A stretch of DNA of 64,000 nt, from NCBI GenBank assembly GCA_001898385.1, contig MKTT01000075.1, positions 1 through 64,000 on the forward strand, given 5' to 3'. This stretch comes from Planctomycetales bacterium 71-10. GTDB taxonomy: Bacteria; Planctomycetota; Planctomycetia; Isosphaerales; Isosphaeraceae. A model generated the notes under the pieces. It saw only the letters and a program-made list of their open reading frames with translations, did no database searches and was not told the DNA's origin. Below, one piece after another: positions 43,808-52,086 of this stretch (positions are counted from its first letter, which is position 1; every line of letters begins with the position of its first letter). Made by a program: the position numbers and the translations under genes.

Positions 43808-45379
43808 TCAATCGTCTCCGTCGGGGTCGTCTTCGTCGTCGCGTCCGGGGGCCGGCTCGGCCGGGCCGTCGGGCGGAGTCTCGTCGTCGTCCGGATTCGG
43901 CTCGGGTTCCGGCGGCTTGCGGAGGACGGCCTCCGCGTATTTGGGGGCGACCTTCCGCAGCTCGGCGTCGTCGGCCTCGATCTGGGCGACGATCGCGAGG
44001 GCCTGGTCGCGCGGGACGCCGTACCACTCGCCGATCGCCTGGAGCTGGGACTTCCAGCCGACGGCCACCTCGCCCGTGATCATCTCCAGGCGGTCGGGCG
44101 TGGGGATCGCCAGCGACGGCTGGGGCCAGCCGAGGGAGAGCCGGCCGGACTTCGCGGACGCGACCAGTTCGGGGCGGTCGTAGTGATGTCCCGAGCATAG
44201 GAGGATCAGCCGGGCCAGGTCCTGCTCGTAGACGCCGAAGGGCCCCCGGCGCTTGCGGGCCCGGCCCAGCAGCGGGGCCTGCTCGACGATCAGGCTGATG
44301 CCGCTGGCGACGCCCTGCTGGTCCATCCGGACGGCCGAGAGCGGGGCCCGCGCCGCCTCCAGGACCTGGTTGACGTAGTTGAGGCAGTCGGTCCACGCCC
44401 CGGCCACGTCGATCGTCGCCTGCAAGTGGCCGATCTCCGCCCCCTGCCCCGTCGTCATGCCGCCGGGCGTCGGGATCGCCCCGCCCTCGGCGAGCCGCAG
44501 GAACCGCCCAGGCTCCAGGACCGGCGTCCAGCCCCGCGGCATCCCCTTGACCCAGGCCACGGGGTTGAGGTGCTTGTGGATGCTCTCGTCGAGCCGCGAG
44601 AGCCGGTCGTCGACGCGGATCTCCGCGTCGACCAGCAGGTCGCCGGGCGAGGACGTCCAGAACTGCTGGATGGGCAGGTCGAAGTGGACGAACGCGAAGG
44701 GGACGACGCCGTAGGTGTTGGCCACGGCCTCGACCTGCTCCGCGACCCGGCCGCCCGACGTGCCGGCGGCCTTGGTGGTGACGAAGGTCCTGACCTCGTC
44801 CTTCGTCCACAGGCGGTAGCGGGTCTGCAAGTCGAAGCGGTCGATGGTGCAGACGGCGGCGGCCCGGGCGGGCTCGTCGGGATCGACCCAGACCTCGAAA
44901 TGCTCGGCCGACCAGAGCCGGAGCGTGATCGGCTTCTCCGCCTCGCCGGCGGCGGCGTCGACCTGGATGGCGGCGACCTCCGAGCGGTGGGCGAGCTGGT
45001 CGGCCCGTGCCATCACCGCGTCGACGTGGTTGTCGGAGTAGACCTGGTCGAGCCAGGTTTGCCCGGCGTCGTCCGACCAGGTCCGCGACGGCCCGGGGCA
45101 GTAGAGGTGGTCCGTCAGGACCTCGATCACCTCGCGCGAAAACCCGCTCTCCCGGTGGGGCCGGCCCTGCTGGTCCCAGCTCGACTCCGCGTCGCGGCGG
45201 AAGTAGTCGCAGTAGCGCTCGCCGTCGTAGTCCCAGAACGCGGCGTTGCGCGCGGCGCGGTCGCGGCGGTCCTTGCCGCAGGGGAGGCCCTTGGCCACCT
45301 CCTCGGCGATCGCCGCGACGTCGATCGTCGCCGGGCGGCCGGCCGTCGCCGGGTCGGTCTTGAAGATGCGGGAGAGCAT
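43808..45379 (-). CDS. Portal protein
   Basis: The 523-residue protein resembles portal proteins: EVIEVLTDHLYCPGPSRTW, then APLSAVRMDQQGVASGISLIVEQAPLLGRARKRR and VYEQDLARLILLCSG. The C-terminal 50 residues are acidic and Pro-rich (PEPEPNPDDDETPPDG). It should form the dodecameric ring through which DNA enters and leaves. Gene order TerL, small gene, portal, scaffold, coat is canonical. Confidence 0.87.
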   Translation of the reverse strand: MLSRIFKTDPATAGRPATIDVAAIAEEVAKGLPCGKDRRDRAARNAAFWDYDGERYCDYFRRDAESSWDQQGRPHRESGFSREVIEVLTDHLYCPGPSRTWSDDAGQTWLDQVYSDNHVDAVMARADQLAHRSEVAAIQVDAAAGEAEKPITLRLWSAEHFEVWVDPDEPARAAAVCTIDRFDLQTRYRLWTKDEVRTFVTTKAAGTSGGRVAEQVEAVANTYGVVPFAFVHFDLPIQQFWTSSPGDLLVDAEIRVDDRLSRLDESIHKHLNPVAWVKGMPRGWTPVLEPGRFLRLAEGGAIPTPGGMTTGQGAEIGHLQATIDVAGAWTDCLNYVNQVLEAARAPLSAVRMDQQGVASGISLIVEQAPLLGRARKRRGPFGVYEQDLARLILLCSGHHYDRPELVASAKSGRLSLGWPQPSLAIPTPDRLEMITGEVAVGWKSQLQAIGEWYGVPRDQALAIVAQIEADDAELRKVAPKYAEAVLRKPPEPEPNPDDDETPPDGPAEPAPGRDDEDDPDGDD

Positions 45380-45383
45380 CGGC

Positions 45384-45614
45384 TCAGTGGGGCCCGATGG
45401 TCAGGTCGAAGGGGTAGCCGCGGTAGACCACCTGGAAGAACAGCGACGACAGGGCCTCGTTCGCGGTCTCCCCCGTCCCCTCGCAGGCGGAGTCGCCGGA
45501 GCCGAGGCGGGCCTTCCACGGTCCGTTCGGGTCGCGGCCGATGCGGATGTCGTTCGTCGGGGCGGCCGGCTCGGGGTCCGGCGTCGGCTCGGTCGGGGTC
45601 TCTTCGTCGGCCAT
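45384..45614 (-). CDS. Small phage protein between terminase and portal
   Basis: The 76-residue protein reads MADEETPTEPTPDPEPAAPTNDIRIGRDPNGPWKARLGSG. It has an acidic Pro-rich start and a beta-rich end (SLFFQVVYRGYPFDLTIGPH). It is separated by 4 and 15 bases from its neighbours. Function unknown. Confidence 0.65.
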   Translation of the reverse strand: MADEETPTEPTPDPEPAAPTNDIRIGRDPNGPWKARLGSGDSACEGTGETANEALSSLFFQVVYRGYPFDLTIGPH

Positions 45615-45629
45615 CGGTCTAACCTCGGT

Positions 45630-47060
45630 TCAAGCAACGCGGGAGAAGGCGAACGACTGGATCAGGGCGTCGGCGACGTCGGGCGAGTGGCCCAGCTTGG
45701 CCGACCACTGTTTCTTGGGGAGGAGCTGCACCTGGGTCCGGACGCCGCACTCGTAGGTGAGGGCTTCCAGCGCCCGCTTCAGCCGCTCCCAGTAGTCGCC
45801 GATCGGGATGGCGAACGGGGCGGCCCCGCCGGCGGCCGTCGGGTCGAGGCGGTTCTTGAGGTTCCAGGCGGCCTCGGTGCGGAGGTTCGTGAAGTGGGCC
45901 GGGTCGAGCGGCCGGCCCTCGCCGGCGTAGGCGACGGCCGTCACGCCGTGGTGCCACAGGTGATGCGGGAAGTCGCGGCCGATGCCGAGCGAGTCGTAGC
46001 TGATCCGCTCGTCGGGGACGTTCCAGATCTGCCGCAGCCGGCTCACTTCCGCCGCGGCCTCGGGGAGCCCCATCGCATTCCCGTGGGTCACCTGGAGGAC
46101 GCCCAGGTCGTCGCGGACGAGGACGACGGAGGAGTCGCGGCCGACCCCTTCGCCCAGGTCGACGGCGATGCGGCGGGTCTGGTGGATCGGGTGGTTGATC
46201 GGGTAGGCCGGCCGGATCACGGTGGCCGCCCAGTCGAGCCACGCCCCGGGGATCAGGGCCTCGGAGCTGGCGATCGGGATCTCGGCCTTGATGTGGCTGC
46301 GGACCCACAGGCCGTCCTCGCCGTGCATCCGGTAGGCCGACCGCAGGAACGTCCGGTCGGCGAGGCCGCGGGGGCTCTCCTCCAGGTCGATGTCGGGGCT
46401 GTCGGTCGACGGGATCCGGATGGCGTTGATCGACTCGGCCGGCGGCCTTCCCAGCCGGGCGTCCTCCTCGCCCATGCGGATCCGGCGGACGAACTCGCCG
46501 TCGGGCCGGATCGGGTTGCCGATCGCCAGCAGCCGGACGTACTTCAGGGAGTCGAGGGCGTACCAAATCTCGTCGAGGACGCCCGACGCCTCTTCGATGA
46601 TGACGAGGACCTTGCGCTCGTGCTGGCCGCTCGCCCGCTCGACCGACGTCGTGCTGTATCCGAGGGCCTGCCAGCCGCTCCGGGCGTCGACGGCGCACAC
46701 CTGGGGGCTCGTCTTGACCCCGGTCGTGACCTTCGCCCCGAGCGGGATCACGGCGTTGTCGACGGCCCGCCGGACCTCCTTCCAAGTGACGCTGCCGAGC
46801 AACGTCTGCGAGGGCCCGGTGACGATCACCAGCGAGTTCGCCCGGGTGTAGAGCCACCACGGGATGATGTCGCCGAGGAGGTAGTCCTTGCCGGTCGCGT
46901 TGCCGCTGTAGCAGATCGTCTGCCGATACTTGACCACCGACTCGGCGACCTCGCGCTGGCGCCACCACAGGGGCGCCCGGCCTAGGATCGCGCTGTTGAA
47001 CAGGTCCGGGTCGCTATGGCACCTCGCCAGCAGGGAGATCAGCCTCTCGCGTTCGTTCAC
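45630..47060 (-). CDS. terL: Terminase large subunit
   Basis: The 476-residue protein has Walker A YSGNATGKD (Lys58) and Walker B VLVIIEEA (Glu156/Glu157), with the downstream LLAIGNP coupling motif. The C-terminal nuclease domain shows IAVDLGEGVGRDSSVVLV with the first acidic residue, RISYDSLGIGRDF, and ends PDVADALIQSFAFS. It should drive DNA packaging and cut concatemers. Its start overlaps the terminase small subunit gene by 47 bases. Confidence 0.92.
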   Translation of the reverse strand: MNERERLISLLARCHSDPDLFNSAILGRAPLWWRQREVAESVVKYRQTICYSGNATGKDYLLGDIIPWWLYTRANSLVIVTGPSQTLLGSVTWKEVRRAVDNAVIPLGAKVTTGVKTSPQVCAVDARSGWQALGYSTTSVERASGQHERKVLVIIEEASGVLDEIWYALDSLKYVRLLAIGNPIRPDGEFVRRIRMGEEDARLGRPPAESINAIRIPSTDSPDIDLEESPRGLADRTFLRSAYRMHGEDGLWVRSHIKAEIPIASSEALIPGAWLDWAATVIRPAYPINHPIHQTRRIAVDLGEGVGRDSSVVLVRDDLGVLQVTHGNAMGLPEAAAEVSRLRQIWNVPDERISYDSLGIGRDFPHHLWHHGVTAVAYAGEGRPLDPAHFTNLRTEAAWNLKNRLDPTAAGGAAPFAIPIGDYWERLKRALEALTYECGVRTQVQLLPKKQWSAKLGHSPDVADALIQSFAFSRVA

Positions 47061-47400
47061 GGTGTTCCGCCAGGGCCTCCGCCTTCCCGACCAGGTCGGC
47101 CAGGCTGTCTTCCTTCTTCCCCTCGAACTTCCGCCGCATCAGGTCGAGGGCCTGTTGCTTCAGGACCAGGCCGCCGAACTGGGCGATGGCTCGAATCGCG
47201 GCGATCCGCGTCCGCGGCGGGATGGGAAGGCCGTTGCCGCCGGTGTCGTCCTCGCCGGAGACGAGGTTGACGAGCGTCTGGAGGATGTCCCGCTTCACCC
47301 GCGGGGGGATCGGCCAGTCCTGGCGGAGGGCCTGCTCGATCAGCTTGAGGTCCGACCGCGACGGGACGCCGTCGGCCCCCTCGTCTTCACGGTCTTCCAC
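47014..47400 (-). CDS. terS: Terminase small subunit
   Basis: The 128-residue protein is helical with SDLKLIEQALRQDWPIPPRVKRDILQTLVNLV, RTRIAAIRAIAQFGGLVLKQQALDLMRRK and a charged tail. It directly precedes and overlaps the large subunit, so the assignment rests on position and helical content. It should bind the packaging site. Confidence 0.75.
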   Translation of the reverse strand: MEDREDEGADGVPSRSDLKLIEQALRQDWPIPPRVKRDILQTLVNLVSGEDDTGGNGLPIPPRTRIAAIRAIAQFGGLVLKQQALDLMRRKFEGKKEDSLADLVGKAEALAEHRERTREADLPAGEVP

Positions 47401-47430
47401 GGGCGGCGGACTCCGGGGGCCGGGCCGCCG

Positions 47431-47952
47431 TCAACGCGCTCGAAGGGCCGACGTTAGGCGGAGGGCGAGTCGATAGAAGACCTGCGTGGCCGAGAGGCGG
47501 ACCTGCGCCGCCCCTGCGGTGAGCGTGACGGTCGTCAGGCCGTCCTGATCCTCGGGCTGCATCACCGCGAGGATCTCCGACGGCTTGAGCCGGATGCCAC
47601 CGAAGTCGATCGGCGCATCCAGCTCGTCGAGCGGGACGGAGGGCCCGATCGGGATGCCGAAGCCCTTCACGACGGCTTCGACGTTGTTCACGACGCCGGC
47701 CAGGCCGGACGCTTTCAGGTCCTTGACGCCCTTCGCAGCCTGCTTATCGCTCGCCGGGGCGACGGCCGTGGCCTCGTTGATCCGCTTGACGACGCTCTCG
47801 GCGGCTCGGCCCTTCAAGCTCAGGACTCCGCCGCGTTCCAGGTAGACGTCGCAGCCGCGGACCGGCACGCCGTCGCATAGAGCGACGTAATCCCTGACCT
47901 CGACGATGGCGTCGCGCCGGACGTACCTGCCTGCGGTGATCTCGATCAGCAT
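47431..47952 (-). CDS. Hypothetical phage protein
   Basis: The 173-residue protein starts at ATG 47952 after GGGGGAG at 9 bases. N-terminal beta segment MLIEITAGRYVRRDAIVEVRDYVALCDGVPVRG is followed by helical GRAAESVVKRINEATA and a mixed C-terminal half. Not recognised; it is immediately before the terminase genes in transcription order. Confidence 0.68.
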   Translation of the reverse strand: MLIEITAGRYVRRDAIVEVRDYVALCDGVPVRGCDVYLERGGVLSLKGRAAESVVKRINEATAVAPASDKQAAKGVKDLKASGLAGVVNNVEAVVKGFGIPIGPSVPLDELDAPIDFGGIRLKPSEILAVMQPEDQDGLTTVTLTAGAAQVRLSATQVFYRLALRLTSALRAR

Positions 47953-47968
47953 CGGCCAGACTCCCCCT

Positions 47969-48064
47969 TCACCAGGTACAGGGCCATTCCGCCATGAGCA
48001 GGTAGAGGCCGGTCGCGGCGAGGATCGCCAGCTCGACGGCCTCATCCCGCGTCGGGCGTCGCAC
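47969..48064 (-). CDS. Candidate tiny protein, 31 aa
   Basis: A short frame starts at GTG 48064, 4 bases after the stop of the preceding gene, and ends at 47969. It reads VRRPTRDEAVELAILAATGL then YLLMAEWPCTW. It is too short for family assignment and has no clear ribosome site, though coupling to the upstream stop is possible. Could be a small membrane-associated phage peptide or chance. Confidence 0.32.
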   Translation of the reverse strand: MRRPTRDEAVELAILAATGLYLLMAEWPCTW

Positions 48065-48068
48065 GTCG

Positions 48069-48476
48069 TCAGGCCGCCGCGTCGTCGTAGCCGAGGAGCG
48101 TCTGGACGAGGTAGTCGCCCGGGACCTCCAGCACGCTCGGGATCGCCAGCGTGTAGGGGTCGACGCCCTCGGGCGGGACGGGGTCGGTCCGGACGCTGTA
48201 GGGGTAGTCCGACGCGAGCCACGCCTCGACGGTCGTCGGCACGGGCTCGCCGGGCTTCACGAAGTAGGCCCGGGTCTCGGCCGGGGCGGCCTGGACGGCC
48301 GGGTCGAACGACGGGTACGTCAGCACGACGCCCCCCTCGCCCAGGCCCTTGATCGCGGGCTTCACGTCGGCCTTCGTCGGCGCGGGCGGCGTGACGATCG
48401 GTTCCGGCTCCGGGGTCGGGGTCGCCGGGACCTGGAGGAAGACGCCGATCGAGGAGCCGAGTTCGAAGCGGAGCAT
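48069..48476 (-). CDS. Hypothetical phage protein
   Basis: The 135-residue protein (MLRFELGSSIGVFLQVPATPTPEPEPIV) has a Pro-rich linker and then a compact beta domain with VVLTYPSFDPAVQ, TRAYFVKPGEPVP and DYLVQTLLGYDDAAA. Function unknown. The 5' end overlaps the small membrane-protein candidate at 48362-48583. Confidence 0.62.
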   Translation of the reverse strand: MLRFELGSSIGVFLQVPATPTPEPEPIVTPPAPTKADVKPAIKGLGEGGVVLTYPSFDPAVQAAPAETRAYFVKPGEPVPTTVEAWLASDYPYSVRTDPVPPEGVDPYTLAIPSVLEVPGDYLVQTLLGYDDAAA

Positions 48477-48583
48477 CGTGAAGAGACCCTTTCGACGAGA
48501 GGTTCGAGGATGAGGCGAAAGGCCAGCTCGCCGGCCAGCGGGAGGCAGGCGAGGCCGGCCAGGGCGAAGACGATGGAGGTCAT
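48362..48583 (-). CDS. Candidate small membrane protein
   Basis: The first 35 residues read MTSIVFALAGLACLPLAGELAFRLILEPLVERVSS, a convincing membrane helix. The remaining 38 are Ser/Arg-rich and overlap the next gene, looking like read-through. Either the gene is real with a junk-like tail, or only a short peptide is made. It is in a block of membrane/exported genes that might contain lysis functions. Confidence 0.4.
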   Translation of the reverse strand: MTSIVFALAGLACLPLAGELAFRLILEPLVERVSSRCSASNSAPRSASSSRSRRPRPRSRNRSSRRPRRRRPT

Positions 48584-48623
48584 TGCAGGCGGAGGAAACC
48601 CCAGGGGCCGACGGCCGACCGCG

Positions 48624-48944
48624 TCACGCGGGGCCGCCGCCGTCTTTTGGGACGAAAGCCCCCATCAGCCGCTCCAGCTCGTCGTCGACCCCGTCGTCGA
48701 CGACCCGGTCGATGAGCCTGGCCGCCGCCCGTCGGCGACGCTCGTCGCGGACCCAGTCGGCGGCGACCAGGACGGGGTGGCGGTCGGGGGCCGCGGCGAC
48801 GGCCGGCATCGCCGGCGAGACGAAGCGGGGCGAGGCGGCCGGGACCGCGGCGGCCCGGCGACGCCAGGCCGAGACGCCGGCGACGGCCAGGCACAGCACG
48901 AACAGGGCGGCCGAACAGGCCAGGGCGATCTGCCCGTGGGTCAT
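48624..48944 (-). CDS. Small membrane protein
   Basis: The 106-residue protein has one N-terminal helix (IALACSAALFVLCLAVAGVSAW) and a basic stop (RRR). A cytoplasmic tail follows, with ADWVRDERRRRAAARLIDRVVDDGVDDELERLMGAF. Position before the terminase block, among exported proteins, suggests a possible lysis or membrane role, unproven. Confidence 0.62.
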   Translation of the reverse strand: MTHGQIALACSAALFVLCLAVAGVSAWRRRAAAVPAASPRFVSPAMPAVAAAPDRHPVLVAADWVRDERRRRAAARLIDRVVDDGVDDELERLMGAFVPKDGGGPA

Positions 48945-48953
48945 GGCGACGTC

Positions 48954-49415
48954 TCAGCGGGGTCGGAGGACGGAGCGGACGGCGATGAGGACGCCGAGGA
49001 TGCAGAGCGCGACGCCGGCGGCGTAGAGCATCAGCTCGCCCGGCGGGACGCCCCCCGGCTCGACGGGCGGGCCGGGGTCCGGTTCGGCCGGCGGATCGGG
49101 CTTGCACCGCTCGGCGACGGCGGCGACCTCCGCCAGCGTCCGCGGGTCGGACGCGCGGATGGTCCGGCCGTCGCTCGCGAGGCGGGCGGCGACGACGCCG
49201 TTGGTTTCGAAGGCCGGCCGGGCCGGGGCCGGGTCGGGCCGGTACTCGACCGGGCGGAACTTGCCGTCGGCCGTCTCGACCGACCAGACCCACAGCTCCC
49301 GCGGCCCGACGACGTGGACCCGGTGCAGGCCCGGTCCCGACGTCGCCGGCGAGGCGGGCGCGTCGTCGTCGGCCTGGGCGGCGACGGCCAGGGCGAGGAT
49401 CAGCGTGGGGATCAT
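48954..49415 (-). CDS. Exported protein with C-terminal membrane helix
   Basis: The 153-residue protein starts at ATG 49415 with a signal peptide (MIPTLILALAVAAQA). A small beta domain follows (LHRVHVVGPRELWVWSVETADGKFRPVEYRP), then a Pro-rich linker and a C-terminal membrane helix (ELMLYAAGVALCILGVLIAV). Planctomycete-style exported domains look similar. Function unknown. Confidence 0.68.
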   Translation of the reverse strand: MIPTLILALAVAAQADDDAPASPATSGPGLHRVHVVGPRELWVWSVETADGKFRPVEYRPDPAPARPAFETNGVVAARLASDGRTIRASDPRTLAEVAAVAERCKPDPPAEPDPGPPVEPGGVPPGELMLYAAGVALCILGVLIAVRSVLRPR

Positions 49416-49462
49416 GGTCGGGCTCCTCGGACGTCGGCGTCCGCGGGAGGGTGTGCGAGGAC

Positions 49463-49681
49463 TCAGGCGGGACCGAACCGAAACCGCGGGCCGAGCAGGT
49501 CGACTCTCGTCAGCTTCATGAGGCAGTAGCGGCACAGCCCGCCGGGCCGGGGCTCGGTGGCCGCGCCGCATTTGGTGCAGGCGACCGGGGCGAGGGGGAC
49601 CGGGGCGGGGATCGCCGCGGCCGGGATCTGCTCGCGGACGATCAGCCAGCGCTCCGCTCGGGGTTCTTGGCGGGTCTGCAC
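49463..49681 (-). CDS. Small zinc-ribbon protein
   Basis: The 72-residue protein starts at GTG 49681 with GAGGAG 5 bases upstream, which decides the start. It carries CTKCGAATEPRPGGLCRYC, a compact four-Cys ribbon, and ends LLGPRFRFGPA. It fits a small nucleic-acid or protein-binding regulator. Confidence 0.65.
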   Translation of the reverse strand: MQTRQEPRAERWLIVREQIPAAAIPAPVPLAPVACTKCGAATEPRPGGLCRYCLMKLTRVDLLGPRFRFGPA

Positions 49682-49713
49682 GGTCTCTCCTCTCGGCTTC
49701 GATCTGCGAGGGG

Positions 49714-50847
49714 TCAGGACGGCCGGACGGCGGTCGACGCCCGGTAGGCGTTGCGGGCCGCCATCAGCCAGAGCAGGTTCGAGGGGAGCAGCAGCGCCGC
49801 CGAGGCGAGCAGCAGCGCCGCCGCGTAGTAGAGCGAGTCGTCGAGCCCGGGCGGCAGCCGGAGCCACACGAACCCCCAGCCCTTGCCCCCGTCCGGGAAG
49901 CGGCGGGCGAACTCGGCCGCGGTGACCCAGCGGTACTTGCCCGGGTCGTTGTTGTCGATGATGCAGGCGACGGCCTCGTCGAGGTGCGCGTCGCTGATCA
50001 TGTGATGGACCGGCTTGCCTTCGTACAGCTCGCCGGTGTTGGTCGTGGAGCCGACGGGGTAGCCCTTGGCGTTGTAGGCCCGGACCAGGTCCGTCCCCTC
50101 GCCCTCCCAGCTGAACCACTTCTCGTCGGGGAGCACTTCCTTGAGGAGCTTCTCCAGCTTCTCGGGGTAGTACCCGCCCGGCTCGGCCTTCGCCCGCTTC
50201 CACAGCTCCGAGCCCTTGCCCGACTCCAGCCCCGGCACTCCCTGGTACATGCCGTTGGCGAGGATCGAGGAGATGACGCACAGCCCCGCGCCGTCGACGT
50301 CGGAGCCCTCGTTGCGGATGTGCATCTCCGCCGGGATCGGGGCGTTGGCGACGACGGATCCCAGCCGCGGCTCGGTCGTGACGACCTCGGCCCGGCCGGT
50401 CGGGAGCTGCTGGGCCCGGGCCGGGCCGGCCGTCGCCAGGATCGCCAGGGCGGCGATCGCGAAGTGGTTGACCGCGCGGCTGAACCGGCGGTAGCCGAGG
50501 CCGCCGGCCGTCTCGGGCTCGGCCGGGCCGGCGGGCGGGGCGACGACCGCCCGGCACTCGACCTTCAGCGACTCGGAGACGGTCGGGCGGAGCTGGGCCC
50601 GCATCTCCTCCAGGACCTCGGGCCCCATCAGCCGGGCGATCTCGGCGTTGGTGACCCGCTTCTCCTCGCGGGTGGAGAGGACCGGGTACAGGTCGCCGTC
50701 CTCGACGGGGAGGCCCTCGCGGACCTTGGCGAGCACGGACCGCTTCGCCGTCTCGTAGACGACGATCGCGTCCTTCGACTTCTCGCCGGCGGCCTTCAGG
50801 TGGCTCAGCTCGGCCTGGGTGATCCGGTCGGCGGGGGGGCGTTCCAT
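49714..50847 (-). CDS. Membrane protein with papain-like/C39-type cysteine peptidase domain
   Basis: The 377-residue protein has a cytoplasmic N-terminal region (1-120) with helical YETAKRSVLAKVREGLPVEDGD. One helix comes at about 127-145 (FAIAALAILATA). A domain at 165-330 has a Cys in GAGLCVISSI (residue 190), HHMISDAHLDEAVACIIDNN (His281/282, Asn299/300) and YRWVTAAEFARRF, which is the Cys-His-Asn/Asp order of papain-like peptidases. A second helix follows at about 338-364. It could cleave peptidoglycan peptides or a protein. No family member known to me has both flanking helices in a phage setting. Confidence 0.68.
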   Translation of the reverse strand: MERPPADRITQAELSHLKAAGEKSKDAIVVYETAKRSVLAKVREGLPVEDGDLYPVLSTREEKRVTNAEIARLMGPEVLEEMRAQLRPTVSESLKVECRAVVAPPAGPAEPETAGGLGYRRFSRAVNHFAIAALAILATAGPARAQQLPTGRAEVVTTEPRLGSVVANAPIPAEMHIRNEGSDVDGAGLCVISSILANGMYQGVPGLESGKGSELWKRAKAEPGGYYPEKLEKLLKEVLPDEKWFSWEGEGTDLVRAYNAKGYPVGSTTNTGELYEGKPVHHMISDAHLDEAVACIIDNNDPGKYRWVTAAEFARRFPDGGKGWGFVWLRLPPGLDDSLYYAAALLLASAALLLPSNLLWLMAARNAYRASTAVRPS

Positions 50848-51278
50848 CGTGCGGTGGACCTCTTGAGGGCCCGTCGTTCGCGACGGGACAGGTGCTTCGC
50901 GGGGGGGCGGGGGTCGGGCCGCGGGTCGGTCCGCGGGTCGCGGTCGAGCCGCGGGTCGCCGTCGAGGCCGGAAGCCCCGCAGCGCTCGCAGTAGAGCCAC
51001 GAGCCGCGGGGGATGGGCCCGTGGTGCGGGCACTCGGGCGTCAGCTCCTCGCCCCGATCGCCGAGTTCGACGCGGACGAACGGCGGGCAGCCGTACATCG
51101 GCGTGACCGGCGGCTTCCATTCCTCCGGCGCCCGGAGGTCGTGCTCGATCGCCCCGGCGGCCCTCAGCCCGGCCTGGACCGACCGGACCGACATGCCCTC
51201 CCGGAGGGCGATCTCGACGGGGGTGAACCCCTCGTCGCGGTACCAGAGCAGCACCGCGGACATCAGGTGCGACGGCAT
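50805..51278 (-). CDS. HTH and zinc-finger-like regulatory protein
   Basis: The 157-residue protein starts at ATG 51278 after GAGGGG. Residues 1-45 form a helix-turn-helix-like segment (YRDEGFTPVEIALREGMSVRSVQAGLRAAG). Then CPPFVRV, CPHHGPIPRGSWLYCERCG provide a Cys/His cluster. The C-terminus is basic. It overlaps the next gene by 43 bases and follows the sigma factor, so it may be a regulator of the late operon. Confidence 0.65.
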   Translation of the reverse strand: MPSHLMSAVLLWYRDEGFTPVEIALREGMSVRSVQAGLRAAGAIEHDLRAPEEWKPPVTPMYGCPPFVRVELGDRGEELTPECPHHGPIPRGSWLYCERCGASGLDGDPRLDRDPRTDPRPDPRPPAKHLSRRERRALKRSTARWNAPPPTGSPRPS

Positions 51279-51360
51279 CCCCAGGCCCCTCGCTTCGTCT
51301 ATAGAGACGGTATCGCACGCCCCCGACGGCCCCGACGCGGCGGGCCCCGACGGCGGTCCC

Positions 51361-52086
51361 TCAGCCCTTGCGGCGGTTGGGGTTGCACTTTTTCGGGTAC
51401 GCGCAGGACTTGCGCCGCCGCTCGTGCCGGCGCGACAGCTCCGCCCGCAGCCGGTCGAGCGCCGTCCGGGCGATCCGCCGGACCGCGAAGACGCTGCACC
51501 CGATCTCCTCCGCCGTCCGCTTCAGCGACGCCGGCGGCCCGCCGTCGAGGCCGTAGAGCCGACCGACGACGTGCCGCTGGATCATCGGCAGCGCCGCCAG
51601 CCCCTCGCCCAGGTCCTCGTCGGGCTCGGGATCGGGCCGGGCCGCGGCGTCGTCGACGCCGACGGGGAGATACTCCGCGGCGAGGATCCGGGCCGCGGCG
51701 TCCCTCGCCGCGCGGCGGCCCGGCGTCAGCGCCGCGCCGTCGCCCCCGGATCGCAACACGGATTCGATATATTCTGGAACGTGGATTATTCGGGCGGCGT
51801 CGAGGGCCCGCGCGATATAGAGATGCATCCATCTCGCGGCATAGTTTCCGAAGCGGACGCCGGGGTGGGCGACCGGGTCGTACTTCGCCGCGGCGCGGAC
51901 GATCCCGAAGACGGCCTCCTGCACCAGGTCGGCGACGTCGACCGGCCCGCGCCGGCCCGCCGCCCGGGCCAGCTTCCTCGCCAGCCCCATGTGCTCCATA
52001 ACCAGGCGATTGCGGGCGTGGTCGTCGCCCGCACGGGCCCGGCCGCAGAGGATGCACTCCTCGGCGTGCGTCAGCCGTCCCTGCAT
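51361..52086 (-). CDS. Phage-encoded RNA polymerase sigma-70 factor (second), first gene of the late operon
   Basis: The 241-residue protein starts at ATG 52086 after GAGGTG at 5 bases. Region 2 is ARNRLVMEHMGLARKLARAAG then VADLVQEAVFGIVRAAAKYDP and FGNYAARWMHLYIARAL. Region 4 HTH is LKRTAEEIGCSVFAVRRIARTALDRLRAEL. Extra cysteines at the ends (ECILCGRA; KSCAYPKKCNPNRRKG) may bind metal. It is the promoter-proximal gene of a leftward run to 29663 that encodes all head and tail proteins, so it probably drives late expression. This is an inference from position. Confidence 0.88.
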   Translation of the reverse strand: MQGRLTHAEECILCGRARAGDDHARNRLVMEHMGLARKLARAAGRRGPVDVADLVQEAVFGIVRAAAKYDPVAHPGVRFGNYAARWMHLYIARALDAARIIHVPEYIESVLRSGGDGAALTPGRRAARDAAARILAAEYLPVGVDDAAARPDPEPDEDLGEGLAALPMIQRHVVGRLYGLDGGPPASLKRTAEEIGCSVFAVRRIARTALDRLRAELSRRHERRRKSCAYPKKCNPNRRKG

